Source: Amoebophrya sp. A120 (taxonomy: Eukaryota > Sar > Dinophyceae > Syndiniales > Amoebophryaceae). Taken from it: 64,000 nt of DNA. Positions 11,720 to 22,701 of the stretch are shown one piece after another. The notes beneath the pieces are model-generated. The model was not told the origin of the DNA. It saw only the letters and a list, made by a program, of their open reading frames with translations, and searched no databases. The position numbers and the translations under genes were made by a program. The stretch covers positions 785,420 to 849,419 of the forward strand of contig CAJINV010000021.1 of assembly GCA_905178155.1 (NCBI GenBank). Direction: 5' to 3'. Position 1 is the stretch's first letter; each line of letters opens with the position of its first letter.

Positions 11720-12440
11720 TCAATTCGACCACCTATTTCCGAACTGCCAGATGACATTTCGCCTGTGAAAATCTCGTCTGCACTGTTCGTATCCGAACCG
11801 CAGATCGTGGCACTCCTGCGTTACCCAATCTAGGTCTCTGGAATGCGCGCACTCGTGCAGCTCCGCGCCGCTCTGGAAGCAGGGGGAGTTCAAAATGCAG
11901 TTCCCAAAGTCGTTCTTCATCTTCACACAGCTGTTGTAGACGCGCCGGTGAGGCTTGTTCACCGCAAACGCGAAGGGGGTCCACCACGCCAGCTTTGCGT
12001 CGTCGCCGGGAAGGATGAGAGGCTAGTAGCGGTGATGGATTTTTGCATGTTGTGCGCATGCAAGGCGAAGGCGACTGCTGAATAAGTCCACGCGAAGCGG
12101 AACAGGAACAAAGACAAATATGGAAAAGAGGGCCATATTAGGCATTGCTGTGATATGGATATCATAATACCTCTTCCGTGTCCGGCAGCATTCCCACGTA
12201 CTCCCGAACGAACCTAAACGCGTTTCCAAAATACGTCCCTGGCGTAGTATTTGACAGCTGCCTGCTCCAATCCTCGCCCTCGTCCGCATCGTCGTCGCCT
12301 ATTATGCCGTGCTTCCGCTTGGCCTCGCGGATCCGCCGGAGAATCCTCTCAGCTTCTTCCTCTTCCGTCTCCGGCTTGATCGCAGATTCGCCCTCCCCCA
12401 AGCGTGTGAGGCCAGCGGCGGCCCAGGTGAGGTACGGCAT
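11720..12440 (-). CDS. COA5/PET191-like cytochrome c oxidase assembly factor
   Basis: Two exons (12171-12440 and 11720-12022), joined by a GT-AG intron (GAG^GTATTA...ACTAG^CCTCTC), give 190 residues. The C-terminal half has three CX9C motifs, C122-C132, C138-C148 and C161-C171, embedded in CVKMKNDFGNC-ILNSPCF and CHDLRFGYEQCRR. This is the pattern of COA5/PET191, a small intermembrane-space protein needed for complex IV assembly. Known members are about 70-110 residues. Here an acidic, charged N-terminal extension of about 115 residues precedes the fold, and the loop between the second and third motifs is longer than usual. Import through the Mia40 disulfide relay would be expected. Assignment rests on cysteine spacing and surrounding residues. 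Confidence 0.78.
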
Positions 12441-12950
12441 TTTATTGTTGCAGTCTTTATTGAAAATGTGAGAAAATTAGAAATACTAGAAGTCAAGGGC
12501 TCGTCATGTTGCGCTCAAGTCACTCAGTTTCTATTTTCTGAAGAAGGAGCACCTACACGCTAGACGAGGACGACAGGCAGACAACGCTCGTCACGACAAA
12601 CAAAAAAGTCAAACACCCGTGCGCTTAATATTTGCGTCTACTTATATGATTTTTGTTCCCACAATGCCGTAAGGGTGCGCTTCTTCAACCTTCTGGTGGA
12701 GTGATGTGAAGTCTTCGCTTTCATTCTACTTAAAAAATTTTCACTAGATGTCCTCCAGAGGTGCATCAACCAGAAACACGAACGAACATGATCAGGCTGC
12801 GGAAAATGAAAATCATAGAGAAGAACGAAGAAATATTTGGAAAATCTGGTTCGAAGGTCGTCTGCCTTGTTCCTCGTCTCGTGGTAGCATTAACCGCTGC
12901 CGGCAGTGCTACTTCTACTTCTATGTCTAGCTGCTAGCGCCACCTCCTTC
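12441..12950. other. Intergenic region
   Basis: About 510 bp between the COA5-like start and the acyltransferase stop. No gene or structured repeat is seen. Confidence 0.5.
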
Positions 12951-14009
12951 TCACGACTTTTTCTTCTCGTCTTCCACCACCCCAGATGCAAAGGCCTCCG
13001 CCACGGTAACGAACTCAACTTTTTCCTCTGCCGCGTAGCCAAAACGGGCTTTGTACTGCTCAAAAATCCGCTCCAGCTCGGACAAATACTCGGCGTGTAC
13101 GCTGTCGATGTCTCGATTCTCCACTTCAATCGGCTTCCCGAACACCCACGCCATTTTCCGGTCCGTGAACGGCATCAAAGTGTTCCACCTGCCGAGCAGC
13201 AAAGTCGGCGTCAGTTGGTTCTTGAGGAGCCATTTTCGCAGCCAGGCTGGCCGAACCAAAACCCGGTGGTAGCACCACTTCTCGCCGAAACAAAAAACCG
13301 GCACGAGGCGGAGGTTCTTTTCGACCGCGAGCTTCACGAACCCTTTTCGGTCCTTGAGTGGGATTTTCGTCACAGTTGAATCCGGGTCCGTCAAAACCAT
13401 TTCGCGCACGCCGCCCGGAATCAAGTGGATCGACTCCTTCGCGACTTTGTTCAACGTCGGCCGGCCTGCGTCGACGCAGCCGCAAATCAGCGAAAATTCC
13501 CGCACGCCCGGAATGTAGAAGCCCTTGCCGAAAGCGCCCCAACGCGGGAACAGGTTCGGGAAAAGCGCCGGCCAGCCACTCCCGCCGGAGCCGCAACGAC
13601 ACAGACCCATAATGCCGTGGGGTTCCCAGGCGAAGAGGAAGGACTCGGAGGTGTTTCTTGTGCCGTCTTCTGAAGATTTAGATTTCGTCATCTTACTGTC
13701 ATCCATCTCCCGAATCAAAGTCCCGTCGAGGTGGTGCATGATGCCATTCAAAATCGGGTTGAACAGAAACCAGTGCCACAAAAAATCCGGCTCCAGCCCG
13801 CGCTTTAAATGCGGTCGGTAGATGAGAAGCTGCAGGAAATAAAGTAATCCCGCGTAGCCGCATATTCTCGCACCCAGGAAATAGAATGCCGCGGGTATCA
13901 CGCCGAACGCGAAAAAGAGACCCCAGACGAGGTAGTGCCAGATCACAAAGCAGACCAGCCCGTCGAGAAACCCGCGGATACCGCTGCGCTTCGGAAACCG
14001 GAGCTCCAT
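12951..14009 (-). CDS. DGAT2-family acyltransferase
   Basis: A single 352-residue frame starting at ATG 14009. It has the DAGAT (DGAT2/MOGAT) layout: an N-terminal hydrophobic hairpin (about residues 15-65) for ER membrane insertion, then FAWEPHGIMGL holding the active-site His (EPHG where animal enzymes have HPHG and plants EPHS). The family signatures IPGGVREMVL and RKGFVKLAVEKNLRLVPVFCFGE follow, and the length suits the family. The predicted reaction is transfer of an acyl chain from acyl-CoA to diacylglycerol (or a related acceptor) to make storage triacylglycerol. A Ser/Lys-rich insert (about 103-119, MDDSKMTKSKSSEDGT) precedes the EPHG block. No intron is present. Confidence 0.9.
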   Translation of the reverse strand: MELRFPKRSGIRGFLDGLVCFVIWHYLVWGLFFAFGVIPAAFYFLGARICGYAGLLYFLQLLIYRPHLKRGLEPDFLWHWFLFNPILNGIMHHLDGTLIREMDDSKMTKSKSSEDGTRNTSESFLFAWEPHGIMGLCRCGSGGSGWPALFPNLFPRWGAFGKGFYIPGVREFSLICGCVDAGRPTLNKVAKESIHLIPGGVREMVLTDPDSTVTKIPLKDRKGFVKLAVEKNLRLVPVFCFGEKWCYHRVLVRPAWLRKWLLKNQLTPTLLLGRWNTLMPFTDRKMAWVFGKPIEVENRDIDSVHAEYLSELERIFEQYKARFGYAAEEKVEFVTVAEAFASGVVEDEKKKS

Positions 14010-14510
14010 TTTGTTTTTGGTTTTGCTCTAGATTTTTCTTCAACTACGCTCGAGCTGGATTACATGCATGTCTATGGTATTATCATGTGACAACTCTGTC
14101 ACAGAGACAGAGTTGTGATGTGGTGGTCGCACTATACCATAGAGGATGACGATGGAGGCAGGTCTAGTGGTCTGCTTCTGGTGCAGCCGCATGTTACATA
14201 TGAAGCCAGCTGCTCTCACACAGAAATCTTTACAAGCGTAAGTAAATGCCGCGCACTTGCTCGTCTACCAAAGGTGATATTGCTCACTACACACAGAGAG
14301 CCAACACCGAGCCAGCAGGAGCTGAGCCAGATGACCTGTTGTTTGAGAAGCTGAACACATTGTACCTCGTAAAAGCCCAAATGCTGTATGTATGTTCAAG
14401 GGATGCTTATTTTTGATGATCGTTCGTCGCTTTTAGGGATAGTGTCATGCAAGTACACAAGTACAGAAAAATGTCGCTTTCTCATTCACTCTCGTCCCTC
14501 CAATACATCC
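14010..14510. other. Intergenic region with a short nested inverted repeat
   Basis: No gene. Around 14071-14148 an outer inverted pair (CTATGGTAT / ATACCATAG) encloses an inner one (ACAACTCTGTC / GACAGAGTTGT), giving a compact hairpin. No flanking target duplication is evident. Confidence 0.45.
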
Positions 14511-17105
14511 TCATTCTGAATCGGAATCGAAAAGAATTTGCCTCGGGGGCGGTGCCCTTCTGCTCGCCAACAGCTCCCGAATCAACACCGTGGCGTACTG
14601 CCCCGGGCCCAGGATGAAGGACGTTTTCACCGTCGTCGCATCGATTTTTTTCCAAGACAGATCTCGAGGTCGCTCAAACACGGTGCGGTAGTCTCCGGGG
14701 ATGCGCCAGACCTGAGTACAGCTCAGATTCGGACACTTGGGATCCAGCCGCATTTCGACTCCAAAGCAGTTCTGGTCTACTTGATCAGCGTCTTCAGGGC
14801 CAGCAGATAGCGTCGACGTCGTCGTCGTCACATCACCCGTGCTAATATGACCCCGCTCGCCAGCAGTCGCATAAGCTTCTTCGTCAGAGCCTGCAGCGTC
14901 GAGATACGATTCTGGTGTTTGCGTTCTTGACGAAGTTTCTGGTGCTTCGAAAGCGCTGTGGTCGTTGGTGTCCTCACTTGGGCTTGGCGTGGAGACGGAA
15001 GCGCAGGCATCTATTTCGGGACCCTCTTCGTCTTCGCCACTGCAGTCCACGAAATAATCCGCGCCTTCGTCGTCCTCCTCATGATCCCCCTCTTCTCGCA
15101 ACAAACCGTCGTACGATACGTAGTCGCGCATGGTTCGTCCCACTGCGTTTCTGGGCATGGGATTATCTCCGAAAAAGTGCCCATGCCCCAGTCGCGGAAG
15201 TACCACGTCGAAGATGGAAGCTTTTTTCGCTTCGTCCTCGGTGCGAATCACACGTATCGAACGCTTGTTGGCAACGCTGGCCGGAAGGTTTATTGCAGCT
15301 TTCTCCTCTTGCTCTTCTGCGGCGTATGGTCCTCGCACCTCCTGCTCAGGCACAGCTGGTGCTTTCACACCATGATCCGCACTACTACCGCCCCTGACAG
15401 CTGTTGCCTCTCGATGATCCCAAACCAAATCTCCCACCACGACCTCCCGGCTGCCGTACAGCCGCACTCTCTCTCCCGCGGCGAGGTTCCAAATTCTGTC
15501 CAAATACGCGTGGGCGTACAAGACGCGAATGTTCCTCGGGAGGGAGAGGAAAGCATATCTACAGCATTCCGCGTACGTCCGCTGCTGCCGGTTCGGACAC
15601 TTCGCGAACGCGATGAGCAACCGCCGCTCCGCCCACAGCCGCTCTGGGAGGTGCTTCAACGCAGTCTCGGCGCAACCGGTGCGCGAGAAGACGCTCGCCC
15701 ACTTGGGCAGGTTGCTGCGCCGGCAGGTGTCGCGTGCAGCTCCTCGACTGGACGAGGAAGAATAAACTTCTACCGAGGGTCTACTTGCGGCCCTTCTGCA
15801 GTGGTCTCCCTCGTCCTCGTTAGAACAAGAACCTCTTGAAGTGCTTTTAGTACCTGACTGGCTCGCTTTACCACCGTTCTTCGTAACTAAACCAGCTGCC
15901 AGCGACCCCTCTGTCCGGACTTGTCCTCTTCCTTTCCCCGCGGCTCCAACGCTGTTCATCGTATTGCTATCTGCCCCATACAAAAGCTCCTCGACACAAC
16001 TCACGTAGTCTCGTCGAAAATAGTAATAGCCGATGCGGTCCGATCGTACCCCGTTCTTCCCGAACCGTTGCAAGCCGATGTAATTGACAAAGCCATGGTT
16101 TCTAAGCTGGGTGAAACACTCCTCTGCGATTTCTTCTGCTTTTGACTCCCGGATCACCAAGTTAAAGCGATTGCCGCCGAGATTTCCGGGGAACAGTGGC
16201 TTGTCCGCTTTCTTTATCCTTGAGACAGAGACTCCGTGCTCGCCGCAATAATGGATATATGGGTCGTCTTGATCCGAGTCGTGTAATAATTGTTCACAAC
16301 TTGTCGGACAACTTCCATTTGGTTTTGGTCGTGCCGCGGCGTCACAATGTTCTACTGGAATATCCAGGTTTCCAACTTTCGCAGGGTCGTAATCGTCGAA
16401 GTTTAATTTATTATCGGCTTCTTGAGAACTTGAACTTCTCTCCTCCAGCACCCCCGCTACCCGAAACGCCTTTTCTACCTCTTCCACACCCGGATACTCC
16501 TTCTCGCCCAACTGTACACTAAGTCGTTGCTGCGTGATCGCGAAGCTATCTTTGATCCCCGCCATACCGAACGCACGGACCGGAAAACCCGTCAACACGG
16601 CAAGTTTCGAGATCGCCTCCAGTGTGTCGACGCCGCGCTTGCGCAGCCAAAAGTGGTAGCAGAGCGTGGGAGGCTCGTCCGAGGTGGGAGAAGCTCCGTT
16701 GGTAGAGGTCTTTTTGTCGAGCTTCCTTCGCTTCTTCTTGTTACTGGCGGTACACGAATTTGTTCCGGCTTCGTCGTCTCCAGCACGTACGCGAATATTA
16801 CCAGCAGTACCTTCGTGAACAGATTCCCGCATCGTAAGCGAGAAATTATCCTGCTCCGCAACGACGCTTTCCCGATCTCCTTTCAACCGAAGATTCGGTC
16901 CCGCAACTTGTTCCTCGGTGTGTGCAATGTTGTCCGTCCTCTTTAATTTTTCTGGCAACACCTCCAGCACCTCGAAGTCTTCCATGAAGGTTTTGATTTC
17001 GCCCTGCAACCCCTGCGGTCGGTCGTCCACGACAAAAGCGGATATTCCCACTTCCGTCTCATCTAGGTCGCCGGCGGCCCAACGGCAACTTGCATCGTGT
17101 GCCAT
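14511..17105 (-). CDS. PUS7: tRNA/RNA pseudouridine synthase, TruD/PUS7 family
   Basis: One uninterrupted 864-residue frame from ATG 17105. The N-terminal part has FVVDD...GEIKTFMEDFEVLEV, the usual TruD start (proteins that 'expect' and lead in to the core). At about residue 184 lies GIKDSFAITQQRLSV, which matches GxKDxxAxTxQxxSv and supplies the catalytic Asp. NRFNLVIR and FVNYIGLQRFG follow (the family's Y-x-G-x-QRFG), then a TRUD-type segment ending in LPRNIRVLYAHAYLDRIWNLAAGERVRLYG. Enzymes of this family convert specific uridines in tRNA, and in eukaryotes mRNA, to pseudouridine. Low-complexity Ser/Glu/Asp-rich inserts swell the protein beyond typical PUS7 (about 660 residues). Intron-free. 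Confidence 0.9.
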   Translation of the reverse strand: MAHDASCRWAAGDLDETEVGISAFVVDDRPQGLQGEIKTFMEDFEVLEVLPEKLKRTDNIAHTEEQVAGPNLRLKGDRESVVAEQDNFSLTMRESVHEGTAGNIRVRAGDDEAGTNSCTASNKKKRRKLDKKTSTNGASPTSDEPPTLCYHFWLRKRGVDTLEAISKLAVLTGFPVRAFGMAGIKDSFAITQQRLSVQLGEKEYPGVEEVEKAFRVAGVLEERSSSSQEADNKLNFDDYDPAKVGNLDIPVEHCDAAARPKPNGSCPTSCEQLLHDSDQDDPYIHYCGEHGVSVSRIKKADKPLFPGNLGGNRFNLVIRESKAEEIAEECFTQLRNHGFVNYIGLQRFGKNGVRSDRIGYYYFRRDYVSCVEELLYGADSNTMNSVGAAGKGRGQVRTEGSLAAGLVTKNGGKASQSGTKSTSRGSCSNEDEGDHCRRAASRPSVEVYSSSSSRGAARDTCRRSNLPKWASVFSRTGCAETALKHLPERLWAERRLLIAFAKCPNRQQRTYAECCRYAFLSLPRNIRVLYAHAYLDRIWNLAAGERVRLYGSREVVVGDLVWDHREATAVRGGSSADHGVKAPAVPEQEVRGPYAAEEQEEKAAINLPASVANKRSIRVIRTEDEAKKASIFDVVLPRLGHGHFFGDNPMPRNAVGRTMRDYVSYDGLLREEGDHEEDDEGADYFVDCSGEDEEGPEIDACASVSTPSPSEDTNDHSAFEAPETSSRTQTPESYLDAAGSDEEAYATAGERGHISTGDVTTTTSTLSAGPEDADQVDQNCFGVEMRLDPKCPNLSCTQVWRIPGDYRTVFERPRDLSWKKIDATTVKTSFILGPGQYATVLIRELLASRRAPPPRQILFDSDSE

Positions 17106-18096
17106 CGTGTTACGTCAATCACTGCCTAAATTATGGGCTACTGATGTTCTTGCGGCACACTCTAGCTGTGACGAGCAAAATACGCATCACCTTGGATTCA
17201 TTTCTGGGATGCAGCCTGGGCCTGGTCAAAGAATAATATATGCGAATAATGACAGACTACATACTTGTAGTTTTTATTGGATATATTTTCACGTCCAGAT
17301 CTGCTTGCTTGTAGGTCTCTCACCGGCGTCGGGGGACAGATCACTTTAAGATCACCATTTTTTTCGTTCCGGACGATCTTGCTCCTTGGACCACGATCGG
17401 CTCGGATTTTCTCAAGCACTTTCTTCGTTACTGATGTGCCGCCGGATCCGTATTTTCACTTTTGTTCCTAGTTGTAGAGAGACCTACTGCATCAACTTCA
17501 ATTCTGTTCGACCTTGATGAACAAGATCAATGGCCGCGCGAGGATCGAGATCCAGATCAGGAGAATTGGAAATCTGCGCTGAGCTTGAGCGACGTCGACA
17601 CGTGTGACGTCATAATTCGCTCGTCTCTCCTGGTGCCCCGATGTATCACAGACGAAAGAACAGTGTCGGTAATGATCATCATCTGTGGCGTCGGGTCCGA
17701 CAGAACAACGTCGTGTTGGTCCTCCGTTCTCGCCAAAACGTGGAGCGAGTCAGGTGCAAATTGAATAAATCGCTTGCGTTGGCAACGCGGCGGAACAATG
17801 GAAAACTCAGGTTATGCAGCATCTGTTGTTGTTTTGGGAATCATGGTCATACGGGGGTGGATGCCAAAATCAAGCGGGACAAGATATTAAAACCACTTTT
17901 GTGGGAAATTCAAGTAACAACTCCACTAGCCCGACTAGGAGGACGAACTTCGATTTAGCAAGGATTTCAGAGCGAGTTTGTTGTTGGTCGTGCTAGTGGA
18001 GCTAGTGGCGTTCTAACTTCTAACTTTTCAGGAAAATCGATGGGCATACACGTAAGAGCTAGCTGCATAGGAAAATGTTTATTGTGCGACCGGGGA
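17106..18096. other. Intergenic region
   Basis: About 990 bp with several overlapping short plus-strand frames (17277-17996) that carry no domain. I see no RNA gene or bounded repeat. Confidence 0.5.
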
Positions 18097-21000
18097 TCAA
18101 CTTTCCTCTTCGGCTTCCCCGTCCAGCACAGCAGCGGCTAGTCTTTCTAGAAGGGCGTTCATTTTATCCATGCGCGCGTTCAGTGCATGTATTTCTGCTC
18201 GGAGTGCAGCGTCGTTGCGTCCGGTGGACGGTGATGTTGCTGCTGTAGTTATTTCCTCGGCCGCTGCGGGTGCCTTACCGCTGGAGGGCGCAGCCTCTTC
18301 ATCTGCGCCGTCACCTGCAAGTTTTGGGTTGATTTTGAATGAAACACGCCAAGAACGGTGATTATTTTGAGACGCGTACAACCACGCTGGTCAGATTCAG
18401 CTTTATGCAGTAGACGCATTCGCATTTAGAAGGAAAACAGAAAGAAAGACCTACCCATTGCTTTTCAAGTCTACTCGCAAAGGAATTTAGTACCTAGATC
18501 TTCCAGTTCCAGCGTTGCTTTCCTTTTTATTGCGTGCATGAACGGTGTCATGGGTCCCCGTGCCTTGTATTCGTCTTTACTGTCCTTCGACGGAGACCTT
18601 TCTGCCACCACTTTGCTCGGCTGCCCCGCACTGGTGGCGAGCCCGCTAAGCGATCCCCCGCTACCACTTGGCTTCAATCCGACCGTCAACGCCATACCCG
18701 TTCGCTGCGAGCTCAATAAGTTGTTGACGGAGTTTTTGAGCTGTTGCACGATCTTCAGCACCCGGGTCAGCTCCATTGGCGCGTCCGAAGTAACCCGGTC
18801 GACCAAGTGGTCGCAAAATTCACTCACGGAAATCTGCCCGTTGCCGTTGATGTCCAACGTGTCAAAGAGCTGCAGTGGGTCCAACGTTCCCAAATGGTGT
18901 TCGAGCTCTAGCCTTATCGCGGGGTTTTCGTCCAGCCCCTGGGTTAATTCTTCTTTGGAAATATCACCACTCCCATCCGCGTCCAGGGTCAAAAACATTC
19001 GCTTGATCTCCGGCATCATCTTTTCCAACTTTTTCTTCGCGAAGACGCTGTTCATCACCTTGTCGTTCTTCGAGGATTCGAGAGCGTTTTCCACCAACAC
19101 CGCGGTTACGAGATTCATCATCGCGATGGCCACGACCAATATAAACGGGACGAAGTAGAAAAACAACATCGGCTCGGTCTTTATCATCGGCGCGTAGATC
19201 CTGTTCACCGAATCCAGAGTTGCGAACCCGAGTAACGAGAGCATGATCCCCGGTAAGTCTCGAAAATCGTCTTCCATCAACTGTGTCAAATACCCTCGCG
19301 GGGCGAAAGTGCCGTCATCTCTGTGGATAAAGCTCCCCTTGTTTTTGCTGATCAGCTCGACTCCGACGACCCCAAAAACGTAGATCGTCATCGCTATTAA
19401 CACGAAAGTAAACGTGATAGTATCCGCAGAGGACAATAACCCTCGGACTAACAGCCAAAGCGTTTTGAAAGTGACGATCAGCCTCACCGCGCGCGCTAAG
19501 CGGAGCAATCTCAACACGCGGAAGACAAACAGCGGCTCCAGCGCTCCCGGTGTGTCGCCGGCGAAGATGATGGGGATGATCCACTGGGAAATCACGCCTA
19601 GGGTGACTAAAATGAAGTCGAACACCACCCAAGAAGACCCAAGTAGCGACCTTTTGACCCCGAACGCGAAGAACCGCGCGGAGAGTTCGAGTGAGTAGAT
19701 CACTAAAAATAAGTGCTCGATCGCCTCGAACGTGCTGGTATCCTCGCCCTTTATGTACATCTGGCTCTCCAGTCCGATCGTCATCGAGTTTATGAGAATC
19801 ACCGCGTTGATGCAGAGGTCGAACCTTTGTGTGTTCAGGATTTGCGCCAGCTTTTTCCGGTACATCTCTTTTTTCTTCTCCCAGTCGTCCATTTTCTCCA
19901 GCTGCTCCCGCGTGAACTGACTTTCATATTCCAATTTCCCCCGCAAGGTTTCCCCATTTTTCCCCGGCTTGGCCTCGTCGCGCTTCAACTCTTCCACCAT
20001 CTGCGTCAACGTCTGGTGCGCCGGGATACCGAGGTTATCTTGTTCTTCCGCGAAAAACGCCTCCTCGTCCTCCTTCGACGGAAGTTCCCCGGTGCGTGCG
20101 AGCATATGGAAGCGTCAGGATCGAAATCCTCAAAGGTGAAATAGTTTGTCATGCATAAAATGCAACCCACAGAATGCCTGTCTTGCAGAGTAGGCAAGGG
20201 AGGCAGGTTGTGAGCCTGTTTCGGGTTTGGGATAGAGCTGCTAAAGTAGCATGACAAGGCATGATGCCTTCTTTCGCTAAACAGCATGAGAGAGAGAGAG
20301 AGAGATAACCTATTTTCGATCAGATCAGATCAGAGTGGCGACGCGCACGCTACCACCGGCGGCAGGGACGACCATAAGGGTCAGGAGACTCCCCTTTTTC
20401 CGAGGGGGTAAGAAAGCTAAATCCGCTCGCAAAATTTCGGCGGGCTTCGAACTACACAAAGATCCTGGTCGTGCGTGAGGGATGCAAAAGGATCGAAACG
20501 TAGTAAGAAGTCGAATACTAGATAGCTCTCTTTCGATGAAACTAGGACTAGTAAACAACGCACACCACACAGTTGAGCGAAGGCCTTGTATCCGCTCTCC
20601 CGCTTCAGTGATGTCGTTGCCACCTCGCAACGCCCTTCTGTGGTCCGTCTGATCTACCCTCGGAAGGCGCGGTGGCGTGGCCCTAGGTGTCGGCAATGCT
20701 GTTGCTGATAGAAATCCCCAGAGTGTTTGGTAGTCAGTTTCGTCAAGGTCAAACCGGAGGGCGTAGGGATGGTTTACCTGTCGCCTTGTAGCCCGAGGCT
20801 GGTTCGAACCGTTCTACGCGCTGATGTCATCCACGAGATGTCCTTGAAGAGTAAGGCGGCAAGTTAAGGGGGAATTGAGATGACGGGGAACATAAAAAAT
20901 AAAAGGCAGTCGAAAGCAAACTAGTTCCCCGGCTCGACTTGCGGCGACGCTGCCCTTCCACGCAGCGCCCCGGCGAGCAGTTGGCGGCGTACTCACTCAC

Positions 21001-21823
21001 CGGACAGGCCGTCTCCCGTTGTTCAGCGGCGCGGCTATTCTAGCACAAAAACATTAGTAGTAGTTTTTGCGACTTCTATCTTTTTCTTTCTTACTAAGCT
21101 ACTACTAGTCTTATTCTTTTTCTCAATAAGGTATCTGCGGACCTCGGCGGCGCATCCACCCGGTGAGTGAGTGAGGGCAGTTTGTGCAGGACGCATTTTA
21201 TTTTTGTTTTTGGCCGACGTGTTTTTGCGTGTGTGTGTGTGTTTCTTCGTCAGCGTCCTTATGTGTGCACCCATGTGAGACTAGCGCTACCGGGGGGCTC
21301 TTCCTGTCCCCCCGGGTCCTAATGTGTTTTGATTTGGAAAGGGGTAGTATCCGTTCTCAAACAAACCGGAGGGTCTACGTTTCTTCAATACGAATACCCT
21401 TCAAAAGTACCCGCGATTTTTTTTTGTACACTCTACTTCTTGAAACAGTTGGCAATATAATAATCGTAGTAATATTTGAAGCTGGAGATGCATTTGGATC
21501 GGGATCGGGAATGAAATTGAAAAGAAAAAGCGGATCGTAGAAAAAATAAAATAACTACTTCGCTAAACAGCATGACAAACTGGGTTTATACGGTGCCGAA
21601 ATTTGTCACGCACCGCGTAGAAATTGGGTTTCCAACTGGTATCGATTTTATGCATCACAAATTTTTCAACTTTGTCAATTTCAATCCTGACAGTTCCATA
21701 GAGCATCATTGCGGAATAGTCCTCCCAGGCCTTGCGGGAGTGGGCGGATTTCGACAACACCGCGGCCTTCGCGCTGGCGGTGGCCGTGGGGTACGGCACC
21801 ACCGCGCTCGGGTTGTGGGACAT
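18097..21823 (-). CDS. Single-domain voltage-gated cation channel with EF-hands
   Basis: Exons 21701-21823, 18494-20099 and 18097-18314 sum to 1947 nt (648 residues). The first intron is the large introner at 20105-21700; the second (18315-18493) is GT-AG. After a charged N-terminus comes one six-helix unit: S1 (FDLCINAVILINSMTIGLES), an S4 voltage sensor near residue 232 (FRVLRLLRLARAVRL, Arg every third residue), a pore loop (GIMLSLLGFATLDSVN) and S6 (FVPFILVVAIAMMNLVTAVL). Two EF-hand loops follow (DADGSGDISKEE and DINGNGQISVSE), so calcium regulation is likely, then a C-terminal amphipathic coiled coil (LRAEIHALNARMDKMNALLERLAAAV). One domain per chain implies a tetramer, as in bacterial NaV or CatSper-type channels. 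Ion selectivity cannot be told; the filter lacks the TLESW motif. Confidence 0.9.
20105..21700. mobile_element. Introner element, TIR family F, enlarged by an internal insertion
   Basis: The ends carry the family-F inverted repeat (TATGGAAGCGTCAGGATCGA at the left; diverged CAATCCTGACAGTTCCATA at the right). The duplication GAGCA lies at 20100-20104 and 21701-21705. Excision joins GCA ATG ATG CTC to GCA CGC ACC of the channel gene. Without the nested insert it would be 310 bp, close to the 313-bp family-F element at 48140 with which its interior aligns. Confidence 0.9.
20290..21558 (+). mobile_element. Retroposon-like insert nested in an introner
   Basis: This 1269-bp block is flanked by a 17-bp direct repeat, TTCGCTAAACAGCATGA, at 20273-20289 and 21559-21575. 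It opens with a GA run and ends with an A-rich tract (GAAAAAATAAAATAACTAC) on the plus strand. I see no terminal inverted repeats. Long duplication plus A-rich 3' end fits target-primed insertion of an RNA copy. No protein frame or known RNA is recognised in it, and no dinoflagellate spliced-leader relic is visible at its 5' end. Confidence 0.75.
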
Positions 21824-22701
21824 GTTGTTCTTTCCACCTGACGCTAGCTAATTTTCAAGAACGAGGGGCAGGGGCTCCGGCTCCGCGTCAAAATATGAAT
21901 AAGCCTGCTCGACGTTTCATCACATTCACTTTCACATCACATCGACGACACAATAAACTACGAGTGGAACTACAACTAGTAGAGGTGGGCTTTCGATACT
22001 AATGTCAATTTGTCGCATTAATATCTTATCTGTCTGAAATGGGTACAAAAAATGATTGATTTAAAAAGCGGGTACGCGGCTATACTTTGTTCGGGTAGTG
22101 GCTGTCGGTAAGGCAGTAGAAATTGAAATTCATAGACATGGAGATTCATTGCTTTCAAAAGAACTGCAATAGGAGAAGCACAACGGTCAGTACTGTCTTG
22201 GACGAGGACCGAAAGCACTTTCTTTCTGTGCTTCGCACGAAAGGAAAGTAGACGATTGAAACTGGAAACGCACGAGTTCTTTTGTACGACAGTTGTTCCG
22301 ATGGTCACGACCGAAACGCATGTCTTTTTTTTTCTGGACGATTTCATATTTGTCGTACCGAAGTTCATACAGAAACAAGCTACCGAGTTTTACTTTTCAC
22401 GGCTGCGAACCGAGGTTGTACGCGACCGATCATGGTTCGAAAGAAATGCGAACTATACCGATATGCCAAAGGAAACAAACATATCAGGAATACGTGAAAG
22501 TATCATGTTTGGTTCTCGTGCTCTTACAGAATTGTTTCTGCCGTGTGGCTTGTCTATCCTTGATAATTTTTCGTCGTCTGGTGATTCACCATGTTTGTAA
22601 ATAATGTCGCCTGTGATTCATTGATTACGATTAGGTCCTCGCTGCTGAGAAATAATAAGAAAGCCTCCTGAGAGAGGGGCGTGTCGCTCTCGCTTCCCCT
22701 T
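21824..22701. other. Intergenic region
   Basis: No gene recognised between the channel start and the actin-related gene stop. Small frames at 22018-22604 overlap each other on both strands without motifs. Confidence 0.5.

Noticed and set aside
14071-14148. Nested inverted repeat as a solo introner
   Set aside because: It has TATGGTAT/ATACCATA ends but no matching 5-bp duplication and none of the usual internal motifs.
14958-15839. A 293-codon plus-strand frame
   Set aside because: Antisense shadow of PUS7.
20810-20825. A GGTTCGAACC box-B-like sequence, possible tRNA or pol III promoter
   Set aside because: The flanks do not fold into a T-arm plus acceptor stem and no matching A box is seen.
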